A stretch of 64,000 nucleotides of DNA from Citricoccus sp. K5 (lineage in GTDB: Bacteria > Actinomycetota > Actinomycetes > Actinomycetales > Micrococcaceae): NCBI RefSeq assembly GCF_902506195.1, contig NZ_LR732817.1:1130909-1194908 (forward strand). The letters run 5' to 3'. A program made the translations under genes and the position numbers. This document shows, piece after piece, positions 59,692-64,000 of this stretch. The notes below the pieces were generated by a model that did not search any database, was not told the DNA's origin, and saw nothing but the letters and a program-made list of their open reading frames with translations. How positions within the stretch are numbered: position 1 is the first letter of the stretch; each line of letters begins with the position of its first letter.

Positions 59692-61947
59692 TCAGTCCTC
59701 CAGGATCACCAGCTGCTGGGTGGCCCGGCTCATGGCCACGTACCGGTCCACTGCACCCTCGATCCCGGTGCCGAATTCCTGTGGGTCGACCAGGATCACC
59801 AGGTCGAACTCGAGGCCCTTGGCCAGAGCGGGCGTCAGGGACCGCAGCCGGTCCCGCACCGCCGTGCCCGGTGCCTTGCCCTGAACCGGACCGGCCGCGG
59901 CGGTCCCGTCCGCACTGATCACGACGGCGGTGCCCTCACCCTGGTCGTGTTCCTCGAGCCAGGCGTCCAGCACCTGGTCCAGCTCGTCAGGGGTGCCGTG
60001 GCGCACCGCGTTGCCCGAGGCCCGGACCGAGGTCGGCACGTTGGCATCCGGGATCTGGGCCCGGATCACCGGGGCCGCCTCCGCCATGACCTTTTCGGGT
60101 GTGCGGTAGTTGATCGTGAGCGTGGCGATCTCCACCGATCCGACCCCGACGCGTTCCAGCCGCTGCCGCCAGCTCTCCGTGAACCCCCGCCGGGCCTGGG
60201 CTCGGTCCCCGACGATGGTGAGGCTGCGGGACGGGCACCGGGCCAACAGCATCTGCCACTCGGCATCGGTGAGTTCCTGCGCCTCGTCCACCACGATGTG
60301 CTCGAAGGGTCCGGCCAGCGGGTCACGGGTGTCCGCCGGCAGGTGCTCGTCGACGGTGAGTTTGTCCCGGATGTCCTCGGTCTGCAGGGACGTCATCAGC
60401 TGCAGGTCGGAGACGTCGGCGGCGACCAGGTCTTCGATCACCCGGTCCATGACGGCTTGGTTCCACTCACGTGCCCGGTCTCGGGTGCGGCGTTTCCAGG
60501 CCGTGACCGGGTCACCGATGCGGCGGCGTGCCGCGTCCAGGATCGGCAGGTCGGACAGTGTCCACGCCTGAGGATCCGCACGCTGCAGGGATCGCACCTC
60601 GGACGGCTCCAGTGTGGGCGCGCACCGGGACAAGTAGGCGGGCACCGTGAACAGGTCGCCGACGATCTCCTCGGCACGCAACACGGGCCAGGCGCGGGCG
60701 AAGGCCGCCCGTAGCCCACGGTTCGACTCGAAGGACCGGTACAGCAGTTCGGTGGACGGTCCGCTGTTCTCCCCGTCCCGGGCGGCGTTCGGGTCCGTTC
60801 CGGCGCTGTGGGCCTCCACCAGGATCTGGAGCAACGCCGTCCAGACGTCCTCCCGGGCCTCGTTGTGTGGGGTGCCGGAGTCGGGGGCGCCGAAGGCCTC
60901 GGCCCAGTCCTCGGGATACAACCAGACCTCGTCCCACGGCGTCTCCACCAGCAGGGCCTCAGCCGGAGGTTCCTCATACAGCCGGACCGCCGGCTCCACG
61001 GCGTCCACCAGGTCACGGCGGGACTTCAGATCGGCGACGCGCTGATCCGCCTCGGCGGGAGCCGTGGCCCCCTCCGGGAGCAGCCCGCGCACCGTCGCGG
61101 TGAGTACCCCGTCCTCGCCGAGTGAGGGCAGCACGTCCGCGACGTAGGCCAGGTAGGGCTCGTGGGGGCCCACGACGAGCACGCCTCCACGGTGGCGGCG
61201 CAGCCGCTCGTCAGAGTAGAGCAGGTGGGCCGTGCGGTGCAGGGCGACGACGGTCTTTCCGGTGCCCGGGCCGCCGTCGACCACGAGCGCCCCGCGCGAA
61301 CCGGCGCGGATGATCGCGTCCTGATCCGCCTGGATGGTGCCGAGCACGTCCCGCATGCGTCCGGTCCGGTGGGCCCCGAGGCTGGCGATGAAGGCGGACT
61401 GGTCGTCGAGTGCGGCGTGGGCCTGCAGTCCGCCGGACAGTCCCTCCGTGGTGAAGACCTCGTCCCAGTAGTCGGTGACGCGCTCCCGGCTCCACCGGTA
61501 GCGGCGGCGGCTGGCCAGGCCGAGGGGTTGGGCGTGGGTGGCGGCGAAGAACGGCTCAGCCGCGGGGGAGCGCCAGTCGATGAGCAGACGGTGGCCGTCA
61601 CCGTCGGTCAGGCCGGTGCGTCCCACGTAGACGGTGGTGCCGCTGCCGTCGGACGGGACCATCCGGCCCAGCACCAGGTCCAGGCCGAACCGTTGGAGCA
61701 GGAGCAGGCGGGAGGACAGCCGGCGGATCTCGGCATCCCGCTCCAAGGCGTACTCGCCGCTGCCACGCGGCTGCCGGCGCAGGGCGTCGAGGCGGCGGCC
61801 GTCCTCGAAACGTCGGTAACCGAGGGCGGCGGCGATGGCCGCGAAGTGGGCGTCGTCGCCGGCCACCAGGTCCGGATCTGCCTTGGCGGAAAGGTGCTCC
61901 GGCAGCGCGAAGACTGAGGTGCTGGTGCGGTGGTGGTCTGTGGTCAT
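59692..61947 (-). CDS. helR: RNA polymerase recycling motor ATPase HelR (HelD/UvrD-like)
   Basis: A 751-residue SF1-type ATPase. Walker A is GGPGTGKT (225-232), Walker B VVDEAQELTDAEWQML (from residue 552), plus TINYRTPEKV and YVAMSRATQQL. The N-terminus (FALPEHLSAKADPDLVAGDDAHFAAIAAAL) matches HelR, the Streptomyces/Mycobacterium relative of HelD that frees RNA polymerase from rifamycins and stalled complexes. Start ATG 61947 has GGAG at 8 bases. Two features favour HelR over a repair helicase: the N-terminal coiled region and the RAE palindrome just upstream. Confidence 0.88.
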   Translation of the reverse strand: MTTDHHRTSTSVFALPEHLSAKADPDLVAGDDAHFAAIAAALGYRRFEDGRRLDALRRQPRGSGEYALERDAEIRRLSSRLLLLQRFGLDLVLGRMVPSDGSGTTVYVGRTGLTDGDGHRLLIDWRSPAAEPFFAATHAQPLGLASRRRYRWSRERVTDYWDEVFTTEGLSGGLQAHAALDDQSAFIASLGAHRTGRMRDVLGTIQADQDAIIRAGSRGALVVDGGPGTGKTVVALHRTAHLLYSDERLRRHRGGVLVVGPHEPYLAYVADVLPSLGEDGVLTATVRGLLPEGATAPAEADQRVADLKSRRDLVDAVEPAVRLYEEPPAEALLVETPWDEVWLYPEDWAEAFGAPDSGTPHNEAREDVWTALLQILVEAHSAGTDPNAARDGENSGPSTELLYRSFESNRGLRAAFARAWPVLRAEEIVGDLFTVPAYLSRCAPTLEPSEVRSLQRADPQAWTLSDLPILDAARRRIGDPVTAWKRRTRDRAREWNQAVMDRVIEDLVAADVSDLQLMTSLQTEDIRDKLTVDEHLPADTRDPLAGPFEHIVVDEAQELTDAEWQMLLARCPSRSLTIVGDRAQARRGFTESWRQRLERVGVGSVEIATLTINYRTPEKVMAEAAPVIRAQIPDANVPTSVRASGNAVRHGTPDELDQVLDAWLEEHDQGEGTAVVISADGTAAAGPVQGKAPGTAVRDRLRSLTPALAKGLEFDLVILVDPQEFGTGIEGAVDRYVAMSRATQQLVILED

Positions 61948-61976
61948 GGGGCGGCTCCGATCCGATGCGAGCCATG

Positions 61977-62007
61977 ATTCTGACAGCACCAGGGGGCCTT
62001 GCGGCAA
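61977..62007 (-). promoter_or_regulatory. Candidate helR promoter overlapping the RAE
   Basis: On the minus strand, TTGCCG (62007-62002), inside the inverted repeat, and CAGAAT (61982-61977) are spaced by 19 bases (18 if TCAGAA is used as -10). The predicted start is about 25 bases ahead of the helR ATG. Confidence 0.5.
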
Positions 62008-62014
62008 GGCCCCC
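61992..62014. promoter_or_regulatory. Rifamycin-associated element (RAE), 23-bp inverted repeat
   Basis: GGGGGCCTTGC (61992-62002), a single central G, then GCAAGGCCCCC (62004-62014): an 11-bp perfect inverted repeat. The centre matches the RAE core CTTGCGGCAAG as I remember it from published rifamycin-resistance gene promoters of actinomycetes. It lies 45 bases upstream of helR and 68 bases upstream of the divergent yjbR gene. Confidence 0.88.
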
Positions 62015-62027
62015 GCTCGGGCATAGT
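61999..62027 (+). promoter_or_regulatory. Candidate yjbR promoter overlapping the RAE
   Basis: TTGCGG (61999-62004), in the heart of the inverted repeat, and CATAGT (62022-62027) are spaced by exactly 17 bases, which is the ideal spacing. Transcription would start near 62034, about 48 bases before the yjbR ATG. Confidence 0.65.
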
Positions 62028-62081
62028 CTGAAGATGGCGGAGGGGATTCGACCCCATGCGAGCACCGGGGGAACGGACACC

Positions 62082-62474
62082 ATGAACGGGACCACAGTGC
62101 ACCGGATCGCCCGAGATGCGGCACTCGAATTCCCCGCCGTCACCGTGGAGCAGCCGTTCGGGCCGGACTATGACGTGTTCAAGGTCAAGGGCCGGATGTT
62201 CATGTTCCTGGCCGAGCTGGACGGCGAACCGATCGTCAACCTCAAGGCCGAACCCGAGGACTCCGGCGCACTGCGCCAGGCCCATCCCGAGATCACCCCC
62301 GGCTACCACATGAACAAGAGGCACTGGATCACCGTGACCGGCGGGGACACCGTCACCGGCGGACTGGTCCAGGAACTCGTGCTCGATTCCTACCGCCTGG
62401 TGGTGGAGAAACTGCCACGGCACGCCCGCCCGGTGGACCCCGAGACCTTTGGCACCACCACACCGGCCCGTTAG
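62082..62474 (+). CDS. MmcQ/YjbR family protein
   Basis: A 130-residue protein with the YjbR fold: ALEFPAVTVEQPFGPDYDVFKVKGRMFMFLAELDGEPIVNLKAEP and ITPGYHMNKRHWITVTGGD. The fold resembles DNA-binding double-wing proteins, but the biochemical role is unknown. ATG 62082 follows CCGGGGGAA. It is divergent from helR and its candidate promoter overlaps the RAE. It is followed 17 bases later by the DinB-like gene. Confidence 0.9.
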   Translation: MNGTTVHRIARDAALEFPAVTVEQPFGPDYDVFKVKGRMFMFLAELDGEPIVNLKAEPEDSGALRQAHPEITPGYHMNKRHWITVTGGDTVTGGLVQELVLDSYRLVVEKLPRHARPVDPETFGTTTPAR

Positions 62475-62491
62475 CGAGAGAGGGAACCACC

Positions 62492-63082
62492 ATGACCAGC
62501 ATCGACCTCACCGAGAGCACACGGAGGGTGGCGTCCGTGGTCCGCGGGATCGAGGACGCGCACCACTATGCCCCCACGCCGTGCCCCCAGATGCCCGTCC
62601 ACTTGCTCCTGGCCCATCTGCACGGCCTGGCCATCGCCTTCCGTGACGCCGCCCGCAAGATCGACGGCCCGACCACCCACACGGCTCCGGACCCGTCACG
62701 GCTGGAACTTCCCGAGGACTGGCGGGAATCCCTGCCGGCCGAGTTGGAGAACCTTGCCGCCGCCTGGAACGAGACCGGGGCACGCACCGGAACGACGACG
62801 GCCGGGGCGCAGACCATGCCCGCCGAGGTGGCGATGCTGGTCGCGCTGGACGAGGTGGTGCTGCATGGCTGGGACCTGGCGGTGGCGACCGGCCAGGACT
62901 ATGCGGTGGAGCAACAGGCCCTTGACGCCGTCGAGCAGTTCTGCGCTGGTATCCCCGAGGAGCCGGGCGAACGGGAGGGGCTCTTCGGCCCCCGGATCCC
63001 GGTGCCGGCGGACGCACCCCAGCTGGACCGGGTGCTGGGCCTGTCCGGCCGAGATCCCGGGTGGCGGCCCCCGGGCCACTGA
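62492..63082 (+). CDS. TIGR03086-type metal-binding protein (DinB / maleylpyruvate isomerase fold)
   Basis: A 196-residue four-helix bundle protein. The likely metal ligands are histidines in HLLLAHLHGLAIAF and DEVVLHGWDLAVATG. The C-terminal VEQFCAGIPEEPGEREGLFGPRIPVPADAPQLDRVLGLSGRDPGW is the TIGR03086 signature. Many members act with mycothiol in detoxification. GAGAGAGGG precedes the ATG. It probably shares the yjbR transcript. Confidence 0.9.
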   Translation: MTSIDLTESTRRVASVVRGIEDAHHYAPTPCPQMPVHLLLAHLHGLAIAFRDAARKIDGPTTHTAPDPSRLELPEDWRESLPAELENLAAAWNETGARTGTTTAGAQTMPAEVAMLVALDEVVLHGWDLAVATGQDYAVEQQALDAVEQFCAGIPEEPGEREGLFGPRIPVPADAPQLDRVLGLSGRDPGWRPPGH

Positions 63083-63158
63083 GCCGTGCGGCCCCACACC
63101 AGTACCGCCTGCAGCCTGTCCGCAGCTGGAACACCCGGGCCGGTATAGCCTGATATGT

Positions 63159-63179
63159 GCGGTGCCACTGCGGCACCGC
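63159..63179 (+). promoter_or_regulatory. Inverted repeat upstream of the ornithine-derivative synthase gene
   Basis: GCGGTGCC and GGCACCGC flank ACTGC: an 8-bp perfect inverted repeat. A TATAGC box lies a little upstream at 63144, so the repeat covers the expected start of transcription. It could be an operator or a 5' UTR hairpin. Confidence 0.5.
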
Positions 63180-63195
63180 AGAATGGACGTGCACC

Positions 63196-64000
63196 ATGGC
63201 ACCATCGACTCATCCTGTCCTCGGCGTGTTGGGGACCACCCGGAAGACCGCCGAGTACCGCGTGCCCCTGCACCCGGACCACCTGCAACGCATCGATCCC
63301 TCCGTACGGAGCAGGATGGTCCTGGAGGAGGGCTACGGCGAACGGTTCGGATACTCGGACGCGAACCTCGCTGAGCTGGTGGGTGCCGTGGCTGACCGGG
63401 CGGCGGTCATCGCCACCGCCGACACCGTGTTGCTGGCCAAGCCGCAGGCGGCAGACCTGGCCGAATTGCGGGACGGTCAGACGCTCTGGGGATGGCCGCA
63501 CTGTGTGCAGGACCGCGAACTCACCCAGCAGGCCATCGACCGGCGGCTGACCCTGATCGCCTTCGAGGCCATGAACCACTGGGCCAGTGACGGCGGCTTC
63601 TCACTGCACGTCTTCCATCAGAACAACGAACTGGCCGGGTACTGCTCCGTGCTCCATTCCCTGGCCCTGACCGGTGTCACCGGGGACTACGGCCGCCGGC
63701 TCAGTGCCGTGGTGATCGGATTCGGCGCCACCGCACGGGGAGCCGTCACGGCCCTGAAGGCGCACGGCATCTCAGATGTCCGTGTGCTGACCAACCGCAA
63801 GGTCGCCTCGGTCGCCTCACCGATCCATTCCGCGCACATGATCCAGTTCGACCATGACGGTGGCCCCTACCTCAGCGAGGTCATCACCGATGACCGCGGA
63901 CGGGTCCCGCTGGCTCCCTTTCTGGCCGAGAGTGACATCGTCGTCAACTGCACGCTGCAGGATCCCAATGCGCCACTGCTCTACCTGCGCTCCGACGATC
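63196..64000 (+). CDS. N5-(carboxyethyl)ornithine synthase, cut by window edge
   Basis: The first 268 codons of an alanine dehydrogenase/PNT-like protein. GVLGTTRKTAEYRVPLHPDHLQRIDPSVR and EEGYGERFGYSD are the N-terminal signature, and AVVIGFGATARGAVTALKAHG is the NAD(P)-binding loop. The Lactococcus enzyme (CEOS) joins pyruvate to ornithine reductively. ATG 63196 was chosen because it gives the family N-terminus. The C-terminus is missing. Confidence 0.85.
   Translation, partial: MAPSTHPVLGVLGTTRKTAEYRVPLHPDHLQRIDPSVRSRMVLEEGYGERFGYSDANLAELVGAVADRAAVIATADTVLLAKPQAADLAELRDGQTLWGWPHCVQDRELTQQAIDRRLTLIAFEAMNHWASDGGFSLHVFHQNNELAGYCSVLHSLALTGVTGDYGRRLSAVVIGFGATARGAVTALKAHGISDVRVLTNRKVASVASPIHSAHMIQFDHDGGPYLSEVITDDRGRVPLAPFLAESDIVVNCTLQDPNAPLLYLRSDD

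Noticed and set aside
59692-61947. Annotation as a UvrD-type DNA repair helicase
   Set aside because: The N-terminal region and the RAE upstream fit HelR better; no DNA-repair neighbours are present.
1-64000. CRISPR arrays, insertion sequences, prophage genes, rRNA genes, replication origin
   Set aside because: Looked for; no regularly spaced repeats, transposase motifs, phage structural genes, rRNA stretches or DnaA-box cluster were seen.

Overview
The window is about 70% G+C, densely coding, rich in GTG and TTG starts, and carries mycothiol-linked enzyme families. A translational ileS T-box, a clpP1-clpP2-clpX block, and the order ileS-folC-DUF4233-ndk-VKOR-rne-rplU-rpmA-obg-proB-proA-nadD-rsfS all point to an actinobacterium. 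The gene order and the Micrococcus-type glutaminase suggest the family Micrococcaceae. This is inferred from gene content; no rRNA is present. There is no prophage, transposon or CRISPR array, so this reads as a core chromosomal segment with small accessory cassettes.

Region by region. 1-8 kb: an OsmC fragment, then a complete molybdenum-cofactor locus. It has mogA-moaE-moaA on the plus strand, a tightly overlapping moeB-moeA-moaC-mobA-moaD operon on the minus strand, and fdhD divergent from moeB. 8-16 kb: pepN, rpiB, a Nei-type glycosylase, a WYL regulator divergent from an atypical SDR, an ArsR/SRPBCC cassette with a palindromic operator, and tRNA-Gly and tRNA-Pro. 16-22 kb: trigger factor with a histone-H1-like tail, then clpP1-clpP2 behind a good ClgR-type operator, clpX, and an Rv2466c-like protein. 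22-24 kb: a DoxX-like gene and a response regulator-phosphatase / STAS / anti-sigma kinase partner-switching module. 24-30 kb: valS, an FAD-linked oxidase, an SDR and a membrane protein. 30-50 kb: the ileS T-box and ileS, folC, ndk, GyrI-like, VKOR, rne with a long structured leader, ribosomal proteins L21 and L27, obg, proBA, nadD, a tail-anchored protein, rsfS, a phosphatase and tRNA-Ala. 50-59.6 kb: RNase J, a glutaminase-STAS-cNMP fusion, an OpuC-type compatible-solute ABC transporter, and an asparagine-synthetase-like protein with Ser in place of the catalytic Cys. 59.7-64 kb: a HelR-type RNA polymerase motor, a YjbR protein, a DinB-like protein and the start of an N5-(carboxyethyl)ornithine synthase gene.

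The most notable signal is a near-perfect 23-bp inverted repeat (61992-62014) in the helR/yjbR intergenic region. It matches the rifamycin-associated element (RAE) described in actinomycetes, and it contains -35-like hexamers for both directions. This predicts a rifamycin-inducible RNA polymerase recycling system, and possibly that the divergent yjbR-dinB pair is co-induced. Other points worth checking: the Cys-to-Ser AsnB next to a regulated glutaminase and an osmolyte transporter, the sequestrator hairpin on the ileS start, the unusual trigger-factor tail, TGA-phased short repeats after several stop codons, and the long rne leader.
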